Below are positions 1 through 8,020 of a stretch of 64,000 nt of DNA, in pieces. A model generated the notes under the pieces. The model was not told where the DNA came from. It worked only from the letters and a program-made list of their open reading frames with translations, and made no database searches. A program made the translations under genes and the position numbers. The DNA comes from QZKY01 sp942492925 (lineage in GTDB: Bacteria > Pseudomonadota > Gammaproteobacteria > Burkholderiales > Burkholderiaceae_D). Where the stretch lies: NCBI GenBank assembly GCA_942492925.1, contig OW818641.1:1860001-1924000 (forward strand). The letters are read 5' to 3'. Numbering within the stretch: position 1 is the first letter of the stretch; every line of letters begins with the position of its first letter.

Positions 1-669
1 ATCGCCAGTGACATTTACAATGCCATTCGCTTTCTGCTCAACGAGATCATGAACTGCTAAAACCAAGGATTCAGCAAGTATCGGCGTGTAATGCACATCT
101 TGGAAAAGGGTGAGTTCCCTTCCGCTGCGTAAACTACCAATGATCATGTCGCTGAAGGATTGCCGATAGCTTGGCCCCCATCCAAAAAAATTTGTTCTGA
201 TGACTAAGGCTTCCGGAAAAATTTTTATCACTTTTTCTTCAGCCTCCCGTTTCGTGAAGGCATACACATTGATTGGGTCAACGGGATAAGTTTCAACAAG
301 AAATTGCTGGTCACCTCGAAATAAGTGATCCGTAGAAATGTGAACCAGTCTGACGTTCAAGTCAGCACATGCCTGGGCCACCGTTTCTGTAAGTTCTGTA
401 TTAACATGATGTGCTAAAGATGGATCGGCTTCGCAGCGCTCAACGCTAGTTAGCCCTGCAGCATGAATAACAATATCAGGCTTGATATTCTGCAGCGCAA
501 AGCGAAACTGCTCGGCCAACTCCAGGTTCAGCTCCTGACATTCGACACCGCGCATATTGACTTTATGATGGTGTAAACCAAGCATGACAGAAAAACGATC
601 ACGCACAGCCAATGCCCAATTGAGCCCTAGCAGCCCCGAACCACCTGTAAGCAATACCTTCTGACGCAT
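1..669 (-). CDS. RmlD-like sugar-nucleotide reductase (partial, 3' end outside window)
   Basis: Open reading frame from an ATG at 669 running without a stop off the left edge (223 codons visible). The N-terminus has a Rossmann glycine motif GGSGLLG at residues 9-15, and a Tyr-x3-Lys catalytic pair (YAFTK) sits near residue 134, with a Ser-Thr-Asp motif (HISTDHLFRG) before it. This is the layout of the extended SDR / RmlD substrate-binding family, which reduces 4-keto sugar nucleotides. It starts just after the pseB-like gene and is probably co-transcribed with it, which suggests it processes a nucleotide sugar for the same surface glycan. It is distinct from the true rfbD at 9444-10340. The exact substrate cannot be told from the sequence, and the C-terminal domain is not visible. 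Confidence 0.75.
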   Translation of the reverse strand, partial: MRQKVLLTGGSGLLGLNWALAVRDRFSVMLGLHHHKVNMRGVECQELNLELAEQFRFALQNIKPDIVIHAAGLTSVERCEADPSLAHHVNTELTETVAQACADLNVRLVHISTDHLFRGDQQFLVETYPVDPINVYAFTKREAEEKVIKIFPEALVIRTNFFGWGPSYRQSFSDMIIGSLRSGRELTLFQDVHYTPILAESLVLAVHDLVEQKANGIVNVTGD

Positions 670-675
670 ACCGGA

Positions 676-1674
676 TTAAATCAGGCCAATTTTTTTACGA
701 TTTTCTTCAATCCACACTTTGAGTTCTTCACTTTTCATCCACTCAGTATTGTTATCCGAAGTGTATATGAAGTTCTCGGGAACTTTAGCACCATCTTTGA
801 TTCGCATAGGATCCATTGACCAGTTGTGAATCATCGGAAGAATCTTAAAATGATCCTTATACGCATAAGTGTGCGGCGCATCTTCTAAACCAATCATCTG
901 TTCGTGAACCTTCTCTCCAGGGCGAATACCGATAATTTTATGTTTGGCTTCTGGCGCCGCAGCCTTAGCAATGTCAAGAATGTTCATGGATGGAATTTTT
1001 TTGACGTAGATTTCACCCCCATGCATGTCATCGAACGCATGCCACACCAACTGAACGCCTTGTTCCAGGGTAATCATAAACCGGGTCATCCGGGAATCCG
1101 TGATCGGCAACTCTCCATTGTCAGCAAGCGACAGGAAGAATGGGATGACTGAGCCCCTGGAACCCATCACATTGCCGTAACGCACAACCGAGAAACGCGT
1201 TTCGTGCGTCTCTGCATTGGCATTCGCAGCCACAAACAGTTTGTCTGATGCGAGCTTCGTTGCACCATACAAATTAATGGGATTGCTTGCTTTATCTGTT
1301 GAAAGCGCCACCACCCTCTTGACGCGTTGGTCTATGCACGCATCAATCAAATTCATCGCACCATTAATGTTCGTCTTGACGCATTCGAATGGGTTGTACT
1401 CCGCAGTTGGAACAATCTTGGTTGCGGCAGCATGAATCACGTAGTCGATGCCATCCAAAGCTCGCGTAAGTCTTTTCTGATCTCTGACATCACCAATAAT
1501 AAAGCTCACACGCTTGTCACCAGAAAACTTCTGCGCCATGTCCCACTGCTTCATCTCATCGCGGGAATAAATTACCAACCGTTTTGGGTTATATTTTGCA
1601 AGTGTCATGGGAACGAAGGCGTTGCCAAACGAACCGGTGCCGCCCGTTATCAGAATCGATGCATTGCTAAGCAT
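676..1674 (-). CDS. pseB: UDP-N-acetylglucosamine 4,6-dehydratase (inverting), PseB/FlaA1 type
   Basis: 332-residue extended SDR. The NAD(P) motif GGTGSFG is at residues 11-17, the STDK catalytic Asp/Lys at 127-128 and the YGATK Tyr/Lys at 136-140. This matches the short soluble PseB/FlaA1 dehydratases (about 330 residues), which convert UDP-GlcNAc to the UDP-4-keto-6-deoxy-L-arabino-hexose, the first step toward pseudaminic acid or L-sugars such as FucNAc and QuiNAc derivatives. It lies downstream of an ABC exporter gene and six bases before the RmlD-like gene, so an operon is likely. A pseudaminate cytidylyltransferase is encoded 5.6 kb away (7272-7973), which favours the pseudaminate reading. 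pseC, pseH, pseG and pseI are not in the window, so a different 6-deoxy sugar remains possible. Confidence 0.82.
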   Translation of the reverse strand: MLSNASILITGGTGSFGNAFVPMTLAKYNPKRLVIYSRDEMKQWDMAQKFSGDKRVSFIIGDVRDQKRLTRALDGIDYVIHAAATKIVPTAEYNPFECVKTNINGAMNLIDACIDQRVKRVVALSTDKASNPINLYGATKLASDKLFVAANANAETHETRFSVVRYGNVMGSRGSVIPFFLSLADNGELPITDSRMTRFMITLEQGVQLVWHAFDDMHGGEIYVKKIPSMNILDIAKAAAPEAKHKIIGIRPGEKVHEQMIGLEDAPHTYAYKDHFKILPMIHNWSMDPMRIKDGAKVPENFIYTSDNNTEWMKSEELKVWIEENRKKIGLI

Positions 1675-1701
1675 AGTAAAAATACCCTTCCTGTTGAATA
1701 A

Positions 1702-3534
1702 TCAAGCCGCCTCGGCGACAATTTCCTTGTAACTGCCAATTCGCCCGACACCTCCATCAGCGATTTCCACGATTTGCGTGCAATTTTGCAGTGTGGTCAG
1801 TCGATGTGCAATGATGAGAATCGTCAAATCTGAACTCAAGCTCTCGATGGCCTGCATGACAGCTTGCTCTGTTTCGTTATCAAGCGCACTGGTTGCCTCG
1901 TCAAAAACAATAACACTCGCCTGTTTGTATAGCGCACGGGCAATGCCAATGCGCTGCCGCTGGCCGCCCGACAAACGAACCCCTCGCTCACCAACAATCG
2001 TTTGGTATTGCTCTGGCCATGTTTCGATGGCGTCTGCTATTTGCGCCTGTCTGGCTGCCAATCGCACGCGTTCTTGATCAATCTGGTTCTTAGGTACGCC
2101 AAAAGCGATGTTCTCTTCGATGGTGCTGTCTGTTAGATAGATAGCCTGTGGCACATGCGCTATGCAAGCTTGCCATGCACGGTGATTTTTTGGCGTAATC
2201 GCCTGATCATCAACCTCAACACTGCCATTTGTCGGGGTTAGCAAAGCCATGACTATGTCGAGAAGCGTGCTCTTACCACTACCGGTAGCGCCAATAAATC
2301 CAACGCGACTTCCTTTAGTGATGACCAAATCCAAGTTTTTTAATACCCATGGTGTTTGTGAATTGTACTTAAACGAAAGATGATTCAGTCGAATCTGATT
2401 TTGGAAAGGAAGCGGCATTGGCGCAGGATGTTCGGCATACTCCGGCAAGGGCTGATCAAGCAAATCAAGCGTGTCGTTAAATACAGGCTGTGCGCCCTGC
2501 ATGGATGACCATGCAACGTAGGCGTTCTGCATCAGCGGTAGCATGCGTTGCGCGCCTATCGCTAATACACCGAGTATGGGAATTGCTTTTGCTAGCCCAT
2601 CCGGTCTTTGACCCAAAACATAAGCCAGACCGGCTATCAGTGCCATGCCAAGCGCTTCGATCGCAAAACGCGGACTTTGGGCCAAAAACTGGTTATTGCC
2701 TTGAGCACGGCGCAGTGGCAAATCAGCCGCGCGATAAGTATCACAGTAAACGCCTTGGCTTCCATTGAGCAAAACATCCCGAATGCCACCCAAGCCTTCC
2801 TGAAGCGCTTTTAAAACCTCAGTTGATTCCCGCGAAATACGCTGACCATTCTGCAGCTTTTGCTTCCGCGTAAACTGGATAATGATTACGTAAATGACCC
2901 CGAATCCAGCCATCGCTGCCAATGTGACCGTAGGTTCAAGAAATAATAATATAAACAGTATGGCCACTAACATTACAAGTGAGCTAATCAAGATTAGCGA
3001 CTGTGCGATGATGTTATACATGACCGCGCTGACTTTGGTAATGATGCCGTTAATCACCTCACTGCTGTTTCTAGCAATATGGACGGAATAGGGCTGAAAG
3101 AGCGTTCGCCGATAAATATTAAAACTCAAGTCTGCTCCTGTAGCGAAGGCCAACCGAGTACTGGCCCAAACAAGCAGCATGCGCATGCCACCAGCCAGCA
3201 AAGCAGCTACAGCGAAAGCTAGGGTGAGCGGCGCAAGAAGTTGTTCAGGCTTCGTTATATCAAAGAAATGAATGAGCGGTTGCGCTACAGGGTGGTTAAA
3301 GATACGCACAGGAACCGTCAGCACTGCAAGAAACGGCAATATGGCTCCGATGCTCACAATTTCTGCCAATGATGTAACCAGCATCAAGAGCAAGAGCATC
3401 AAAAGCTGCCTGCGACGGCGAGGACTTATGTGATGCCAGAGACGATTTAATTGATGTCCGATTGAATAGTGAACTTGCACGTGATTTGAATAAAGCAAAT
3501 AGGGACGCGCCAAGCATGTGCCTTGAAATACCAT
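1702..3534 (-). CDS. ABC exporter, fused permease and ATPase (MsbA/PglK-like glycan or lipid flippase)
   Basis: 610 residues. About six transmembrane segments lie in the first half and a C-terminal ATPase domain in the second, with Walker A GATGSGKST near residue 417, the signature LSGGQ near residue 522, Walker B VIVFDEATSALD and the switch His in IIAHRL. A homodimeric half-transporter of this shape flips lipid-linked glycans or lipid A across the inner membrane. Its place between rfaH and pseB suggests export of the glycan made here, but the substrate is inferred. The ATG at 3534 has no evident ribosome site; an in-frame GTG 18 codons later may be the true start. The leader 3535-3820 contains an ops-like motif. 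Confidence 0.8.
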   Translation of the reverse strand: MVFQGTCLARPYLLYSNHVQVHYSIGHQLNRLWHHISPRRRRQLLMLLLLMLVTSLAEIVSIGAILPFLAVLTVPVRIFNHPVAQPLIHFFDITKPEQLLAPLTLAFAVAALLAGGMRMLLVWASTRLAFATGADLSFNIYRRTLFQPYSVHIARNSSEVINGIITKVSAVMYNIIAQSLILISSLVMLVAILFILLFLEPTVTLAAMAGFGVIYVIIIQFTRKQKLQNGQRISRESTEVLKALQEGLGGIRDVLLNGSQGVYCDTYRAADLPLRRAQGNNQFLAQSPRFAIEALGMALIAGLAYVLGQRPDGLAKAIPILGVLAIGAQRMLPLMQNAYVAWSSMQGAQPVFNDTLDLLDQPLPEYAEHPAPMPLPFQNQIRLNHLSFKYNSQTPWVLKNLDLVITKGSRVGFIGATGSGKSTLLDIVMALLTPTNGSVEVDDQAITPKNHRAWQACIAHVPQAIYLTDSTIEENIAFGVPKNQIDQERVRLAARQAQIADAIETWPEQYQTIVGERGVRLSGGQRQRIGIARALYKQASVIVFDEATSALDNETEQAVMQAIESLSSDLTILIIAHRLTTLQNCTQIVEIADGGVGRIGSYKEIVAEAA

Positions 3535-3820
3535 AAGACTGTCTTGGCTACTTTAGGGAGGGGCTGCGCTTCACGTAGCCTGAGTCGGCTTGACTGGAAA
3601 CTCCGCAGATTCCTTGCACCTTCCGTTGCTATGCCAATTTATGTGTTGAAAGAGCTGCTTGGAGAGAAAAAATCAGTAACAGAATGGCTACCGCAGTACC
3701 TGTGCAAACAGGCAGTGGCATGTTAACACATTCTGACTAAGTCCTGATTATTGTTGAGGAATTATTCCGGGAAACGACACCAGAATTTGTGACTTTGCAA
3801 CGTATTCTTTTTGAAAAGAA
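3535..3820. other. Leader region between rfaH and the ABC exporter gene
   Basis: 286 bases without a convincing gene. On the minus strand this is the leader of the exporter-pseB unit. It carries the ops-like core described separately. I see no clear -10/-35 pair and no hairpin with a T-run, so read-through from rfaH is possible. Confidence 0.5.
3685..3696 (-). promoter_or_regulatory. Candidate ops (RfaH recruitment) element
   Basis: On the minus strand the core GCGGTAGC reads at 3694-3687 and is followed by CATTCTGTT. The known ops element is GGCGGTAGNNT, so eight core positions fit while the first G and the T spacing differ. It lies about 150 bases upstream of the exporter start and just downstream of an rfaH-type gene, the place expected for RfaH loading. 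The same 8-mer also occurs by chance elsewhere in the window, so position is the main argument. Confidence 0.4.
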
Positions 3821-4318
3821 TTAGCCCACTTTACGCAGGCTGACAGGCGAGAGACTTACCCGAACTGGCTTGCTGAGAAATTCTATGAGCACCACTACCC
3901 GCCTGTTGCCATCCGGCATCTGATAGATAGCTTCGATGCCAGCAAATGCGCCATTCTTTACAACGACACGCTCTCCTGGAGTAAAAAAACGCTTTGTCTG
4001 CGCCGAAATCACGTTTTGATGTGCACGAATCGTTTCAACAAGGCGCTCATCGACTTTGGCCGGCTCGACACCAAAAGACACCAGCCGACTTACCCCTTTT
4101 GTTGAACGGATAGGAATCCAGCTCTTTGCATTTTCACCGGTACCCAAACGAATAAAAATGTATCTAGGAAATAATGGCTCTTCCGTAGCCACCAGACTCC
4201 CCTGCCGAAGCTTTTCAGAAAAAATGACAGGCATATAACATTCATAACCTTGCCGCTCAAGGTTAAAAAGCGCGCATTTTTCCTGCCTCGGCTTGGTATG
4301 TATAAGGTACCAGTTCAT
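3821..4318 (-). CDS. rfaH: Transcription antiterminator RfaH (NusG paralogue)
   Basis: 165 residues, the usual RfaH length. The N-terminal NGN domain begins WYLIHTKPRQE and includes EEPLFPRYIFI (around residues 46-56) and TKGVSRLVSFG, both characteristic of RfaH rather than housekeeping NusG. The C-terminal KOW-like part has FTPGERVVVKNGAFAG. RfaH is recruited to RNA polymerase at ops sites and suppresses termination in long surface-polysaccharide operons, and it can recruit ribosomes. The gene has its own sigma70-like promoter and is followed on the same strand by the exporter-pseB unit, which carries an ops-like motif. No clear Shine-Dalgarno sequence precedes the ATG. It is the local specialised paralogue; the housekeeping nusG is not in this window. 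Confidence 0.85.
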   Translation of the reverse strand: MNWYLIHTKPRQEKCALFNLERQGYECYMPVIFSEKLRQGSLVATEEPLFPRYIFIRLGTGENAKSWIPIRSTKGVSRLVSFGVEPAKVDERLVETIRAHQNVISAQTKRFFTPGERVVVKNGAFAGIEAIYQMPDGNRRVVVLIEFLSKPVRVSLSPVSLRKVG

Positions 4319-4347
4319 TACTGGATGGTAATTATTGTCTGGAAAAC

Positions 4348-4376
4348 ATTATACGTCTTCCGTGAATATCCGGCAA
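4348..4376 (-). promoter_or_regulatory. Sigma70-like promoter of rfaH
   Basis: On the minus strand the -35 is TTGCCG (4376-4371), the spacer is 17 bases and the -10 is a perfect TATAAT (4353-4348), 30 bases upstream of the rfaH ATG. This gives a short leader with no obvious ribosome-binding site. Confidence 0.65.
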
Positions 4377-4486
4377 TTGACATCAGTCGCACTGCTACTA
4401 CAGGCGCATAAAATCTATTGAACCGATGAGAGGCATTTCGTTGAAATATGCGTAGCACATTGTACGAAAAATCGGCTTAAATTGCG

Positions 4487-5533
4487 CTAACTAAATAACT
4501 GCCGAATTTCATCAAGATGACCCAATTGGATCGGTAAAACTCTGTTCCATGTCGTTTCGCCCTTTTCATAGTTCAATCGAAGAATGATGCAAACCCTCCG
4601 CAAAACTTCAGCCATTGCATAATCCTTGAACCTTGGTCTGAAAACGTCGGCACAGGGCAGGCTGCTGACGAGTTCATCCAAAAATCTCTTTCCTACGGAT
4701 GCCGGTGTGCTCGTGGGATGCCGAACCATGGTCTGCCGACAAAGCTTGAGGCCCGCAAAACCTAAGGCATACCCCATTTGCATCAATTTGCACGATTCAA
4801 AATCAAGAAAGGCTTGCAGCTTATTTCCAGAAAAAAGCAGATTGTGAGGATGCAAATCAAAGTGCGTCGGCTGAACCATGCCCTCAGGTTTATTTGCGTA
4901 CAGTCTGCTCCATTCGGTAATGACGTCATCCCAATAAATCGCCAACAACGCTGAAACATTTGGTTCAAACAATTCATGCCACTCATGTCTTTTGCCGCCA
5001 ATGCGCTGTAGAAGACCATCGTCTTCCGCCGTCAAATGCGAGGGGCCTACATTAAGTGAAATCTGTGAAGGAAGCGCGGAAAGTACTTCTGTCAACGAAC
5101 CGATTGCCTTGGCTACGGATTCCAATTGAGAACCATCTCCACTGAAGTACCCGCCTTCTACAAAGGAAAAAAGACTATACGATGTACTGTCAATCGACAA
5201 CAGCGCCCGATCTTTTCGGAAACATATGGGAAGAGGGACCGGAATTTTGTTTGAGGCAAGAAAGTCCATCAGGGACAAGGCATTTTCGATCTCGGTCTGA
5301 TTCGCATTACTCGACCAACGTTTTAATAAAAAAATCCCGTGAGAAGTGCTTAATTTGAAATTGCTCGAATTGACCCCGAGAGATCCAGACTGCTGTGGAT
5401 TGCCAAGTATTTTAAAATTGCTGATATTGATACTTTTTTCTATCGCCACAAATACTGAACCTAGGTCTTCTCGCAAAGGATGCCATTCCGGACTTGATGA
5501 CGAAAACAGGTCTGGCAGGAAAATTTTTCGCAT
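4487..5533 (-). CDS. APH/choline-kinase-fold phosphotransferase, substrate unknown
   Basis: 348 residues. The kinase core shows the catalytic loop THFDLHPHNLLF near residue 222 (HxDxxxxN) and the metal-binding DFE about 18 residues later, typical of the aminoglycoside phosphotransferase / choline kinase / homoserine kinase II superfamily. The N-lobe has a Lys in FLLKRW near residue 67. Its ATG overlaps the stop of the upstream SDR gene (TGATG), so it is translationally coupled to it and is the third gene of the HD-SDR-kinase set. In a glycan locus a sugar, sugar-alcohol or amino-alcohol substrate is plausible, but nothing in the sequence identifies it. It lacks the length and motifs of HipA toxins. 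Confidence 0.7.
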   Translation of the reverse strand: MRKIFLPDLFSSSSPEWHPLREDLGSVFVAIEKSINISNFKILGNPQQSGSLGVNSSNFKLSTSHGIFLLKRWSSNANQTEIENALSLMDFLASNKIPVPLPICFRKDRALLSIDSTSYSLFSFVEGGYFSGDGSQLESVAKAIGSLTEVLSALPSQISLNVGPSHLTAEDDGLLQRIGGKRHEWHELFEPNVSALLAIYWDDVITEWSRLYANKPEGMVQPTHFDLHPHNLLFSGNKLQAFLDFESCKLMQMGYALGFAGLKLCRQTMVRHPTSTPASVGKRFLDELVSSLPCADVFRPRFKDYAMAEVLRRVCIILRLNYEKGETTWNRVLPIQLGHLDEIRQLFS

Positions 5534-6321
5534 CAGCAGTACCCTTTTGTTACTGCCCCATCCACCGAAAGGCTTACACCATTTACGTAAGCTCCAGCAT
5601 CAGACGCCAAAAACAACACGACGTTCCCCATCTCAATGGGTTCAGCAAATCGTTTAGCTGGGATCGACTGCAAGCTGTTGGAGAGCACTTCCTCATAACT
5701 TTTACCCTGTCTACTTGCATGTGCAACGATCAAGCTATTTAACCGATCGGTTAACACACCGCCTGGACATACCACGTTGACAGAAATATTGAACTGGGCC
5801 AACTCAATAGCTAAGGTTTTAGTAAAAGACGAAACGCCCGCACGCGTGGTGGCTGATAAAACCATGGCTGGCGACGGCTCTTTTGAAACGGTCGAGGTTA
5901 TGGAGATAATTCTCCCCCAGTTTTGGGCTTTCATAATGGGGGCAACCGCCCTGCTTAATCTAACCACACTCATAAGATTAGTCTGAATGGCAGAGTCCCA
6001 AGCCAACTCATCGTGTTCCAAAAAAGAACCCATGGGAGGACCGCCCGCATTGTTAACAAGGATATCAACTGTCCCGTAAAGACCCAAGCAATGCCTTACG
6101 ATTGTCTCAGCGAAAGCTTTATCAGCTACGTCGCCACAAAAAGACGAAGCGGTACCACCTTTTGCAAGGATATTTTCTTCAGCCTTTCGAAGTGAATCGG
6201 TATTGCGTGCTGCAAGCAAAACCTTCACACCTTCTCCAGCTAGCGCTTCAGCACATGCATAACCAATGCCCTTACTCGCACCACAAACGATGGCCACACG
6301 GCCTTCAAGACCTAATTTCAT
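5533..6321 (-). CDS. Atypical short-chain dehydrogenase/reductase
   Basis: 262 residues from an ATG at 6321 that follows AGGAGACAT, a strong ribosome site; a longer frame to 6342 lacks one. The Rossmann motif GASKGIG is at residues 14-20 and NNAG is present. The canonical Tyr-x3-Lys is replaced: the aligned stretch reads LSATTRAG, giving Ser and Arg at those places. A known subgroup of FabG-like SDRs carries similar LSxxxRAG sequences and its chemistry is poorly defined. The C-terminus (PVDG-like SVDGAVTKGYC) is complete. It overlaps the HD gene by 17 bases and the kinase by one, so the three form a tight operon. The substrate is unknown. Confidence 0.75.
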   Translation of the reverse strand: MKLGLEGRVAIVCGASKGIGYACAEALAGEGVKVLLAARNTDSLRKAEENILAKGGTASSFCGDVADKAFAETIVRHCLGLYGTVDILVNNAGGPPMGSFLEHDELAWDSAIQTNLMSVVRLSRAVAPIMKAQNWGRIISITSTVSKEPSPAMVLSATTRAGVSSFTKTLAIELAQFNISVNVVCPGGVLTDRLNSLIVAHASRQGKSYEEVLSNSLQSIPAKRFAEPIEMGNVVLFLASDAGAYVNGVSLSVDGAVTKGYC

Positions 6322-6964
6322 ATGTCTCCTTATGATTGGCAACTAAATTAGACATGTAAGAAGCAATTTCCGGAATGGTTTGCGCTGCAATTGGGAGCAC
6401 AAAAGCCTCAACTTCCTCAAGATACATTTTTCTGATTTTTGCGTCAGGATTTTGCCCAAGAAGAAAAAGGTTATCGAGCTTATCAACAACTTTTACAATG
6501 CGCACATGACGAGGGCTGATCATTATCTGTCGATAGTATTCAGTTTTGTATATCTTGTCCCACTGAACCGCTCTGTCAACGGTAAGCATTCTGATTTGGT
6601 TAGCAATATCCGAACCAAAATTACAGCTCAGCTTCTCATGCGAAACATGTGAAACTTCTAGAGCATTATGCAACAACCCCAAAATACCACTCTCTGCACG
6701 CAACGATCCGTCGATAATCAAAGACATCGCTGAAACCCTTATCGGATGTGAGAAATATATATCACTTTCCAGACCAGGATGCCCGTACTGAATATTTTTC
6801 GCGAATGTATAAGCGCCCATCACTTTTTGACGCTCTTTCTCATCACTTAACGAATCCATAGCTCGTTGCCATAGTGCTACCGCATATGGATCGGGTTTTT
6901 CGAGGCCCCGCAAGCGGCGACTTCTCTCTTCTTCTATATTGTTCAACAAATTTTTAAATGTCAT
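6305..6964 (-). CDS. HD-domain protein resembling small alarmone hydrolases (Mesh1/SpoT-HD), degenerate metal site
   Basis: 219 residues with the layout of a stand-alone (p)ppGpp hydrolase domain: His in FSHP at residue 73, the HD region as LLHNALEVS with His99, Asn100 and Glu103, and DKLDNL with Asp161 and Asn165. In Mesh1 and SpoT the second motif is HDxxED; here the metal-ligand Asp is Asn and the last Asp is Val. The other ligands (His73, His99, Asp161) and the Glu and Asn remain. It is the first gene of the HD-SDR-kinase operon, divergent from pseF. It may hydrolyse another phosphate compound, have weak activity or act as a binding protein. Alarmone hydrolysis is only a family-based suggestion. 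Confidence 0.65.
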   Translation of the reverse strand: MTFKNLLNNIEEERSRRLRGLEKPDPYAVALWQRAMDSLSDEKERQKVMGAYTFAKNIQYGHPGLESDIYFSHPIRVSAMSLIIDGSLRAESGILGLLHNALEVSHVSHEKLSCNFGSDIANQIRMLTVDRAVQWDKIYKTEYYRQIMISPRHVRIVKVVDKLDNLFLLGQNPDAKIRKMYLEEVEAFVLPIAAQTIPEIASYMSNLVANHKETYEIRS

Positions 6965-7271
6965 ATTGGTTGGACTTCAGCAATTCTGCGAAGCAGCAGC
7001 TTGACTTAAGCGTCGCAGTTGCCGCGCCTCAGGCACTTGAAAAGTTAGCGTACAAATTAACACCTTTGTGATTTTACCAAACGACCTTGCTTCCGAGTGA
7101 AAATTGACGCCATCCACTACGGAAGTGCCATTACCCCTCTTACCTGATAACGCCTCACAACCAAACTATCGGCCAAACGCAGTAACGAATATGCGTTGCT
7201 AAAAAGATAGATTTAGCTATACTGCAACAACAAAGGCACGATGCATTTTATTCCCCCCCTCCCCAACACAT
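6965..7271. other. Divergent intergenic region between the HD gene and pseF
   Basis: 307 bases separating two divergent starts. It contains a sigma70-like promoter toward pseF (described separately). I could not pick a convincing promoter toward the HD operon. No open reading frame, tRNA or terminator is seen. The pyrimidine-rich stretch just before the pseF ATG lacks a Shine-Dalgarno sequence. Confidence 0.5.
7196..7223 (+). promoter_or_regulatory. Candidate promoter of pseF
   Basis: TTGCTA (7196-7201), a 16-base spacer and TATACT (7218-7223), about 48 bases before the pseF ATG. Confidence 0.5.
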
Positions 7272-7973
7272 ATGACATCCAGCATCGCAATCATCACAGC
7301 TAGAGGCGGAAGCAAACGAATTCCCCGAAAAAACATAAAATCATTTTTGGGATGTCCAATCATGGCTTACCCAATTAAAGCAGCCATTGACAGTCAATGT
7401 TTCGATGAGGTGATGGTATCGACAGATGACGAGGAAATTGCAGATGTCGCAAGAAAATATGGCGCAAAAGTCCCCTTCATGAGATCAGCTGCAACTTCGA
7501 ACGATTATGCAGGTACATCAGAGGTACTGTATGAAGTCCTGCGTGAATACGAAAAGATAAGCAAACACTTCGATTATGGCTGTTGCCTGTATCCAACCGC
7601 TCCGCTGATAAGCCCGCAGTCCGTAAGAGATGGCTACCAGATTCTTTTAGAGAAAAATGCTTCGGCGGTTTTTACAGTTGCTGAGTTTTCACCTCCTATT
7701 TGGTGGGCATTGGATATCCAAAATGAGCGTATTCAAAGCCTGTACCCACAGTACGAAACAACGCGATCACAAGATCTGAAAAAGACGTTTTATGATGCTG
7801 GCCAGTTTTACTGGTTTAAAGTGGGTGATTTTTTGCGCGACAAAAAGCTGATGACGGTCAACGTGGCTCCGCTCGTGTTGCCTGCAAGCAATGTCCAGGA
7901 TATTGATACAGAAGAAGATTGGGTGGTTGCTGAACAAAAATATGCGTTTCTCAAAAAACAAAATTACACATGA
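7272..7973 (+). CDS. pseF: Pseudaminic acid cytidylyltransferase (acylneuraminate cytidylyltransferase family)
   Basis: 233 residues. The CTP-binding signature ARGGSKRIPRKNI lies at residues 10-22, and STDDEEIADVA and LYPTAPL follow as in CMP-sugar synthetases. The C-terminal stretch FYDAGQFYWF is characteristic of PseF enzymes, which activate pseudaminic acid as CMP-Pse for transfer to flagellin, pili or capsule; plain NeuA enzymes differ there. It is the only plus-strand gene in this glycan block, has its own candidate promoter and converges on rfbC. The ATG is placed two residues before the conserved core but is preceded by a C-rich tract rather than a ribosome site. CMP-legionaminate synthesis (LegF) is the main alternative. 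Confidence 0.82.
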   Translation: MTSSIAIITARGGSKRIPRKNIKSFLGCPIMAYPIKAAIDSQCFDEVMVSTDDEEIADVARKYGAKVPFMRSAATSNDYAGTSEVLYEVLREYEKISKHFDYGCCLYPTAPLISPQSVRDGYQILLEKNASAVFTVAEFSPPIWWALDIQNERIQSLYPQYETTRSQDLKKTFYDAGQFYWFKVGDFLRDKKLMTVNVAPLVLPASNVQDIDTEEDWVVAEQKYAFLKKQNYT

Positions 7974-8020
7974 CTTTCATTCGAGGGATAGCTCAACCCA
8001 TGCTCCTTTAGCTTATAAAG

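Noticed and set aside
4487..5533. HipA-type toxin reading of the kinase gene
   Set aside because: The motifs are those of the APH/choline-kinase fold, and no HipB-like regulator is next to it.
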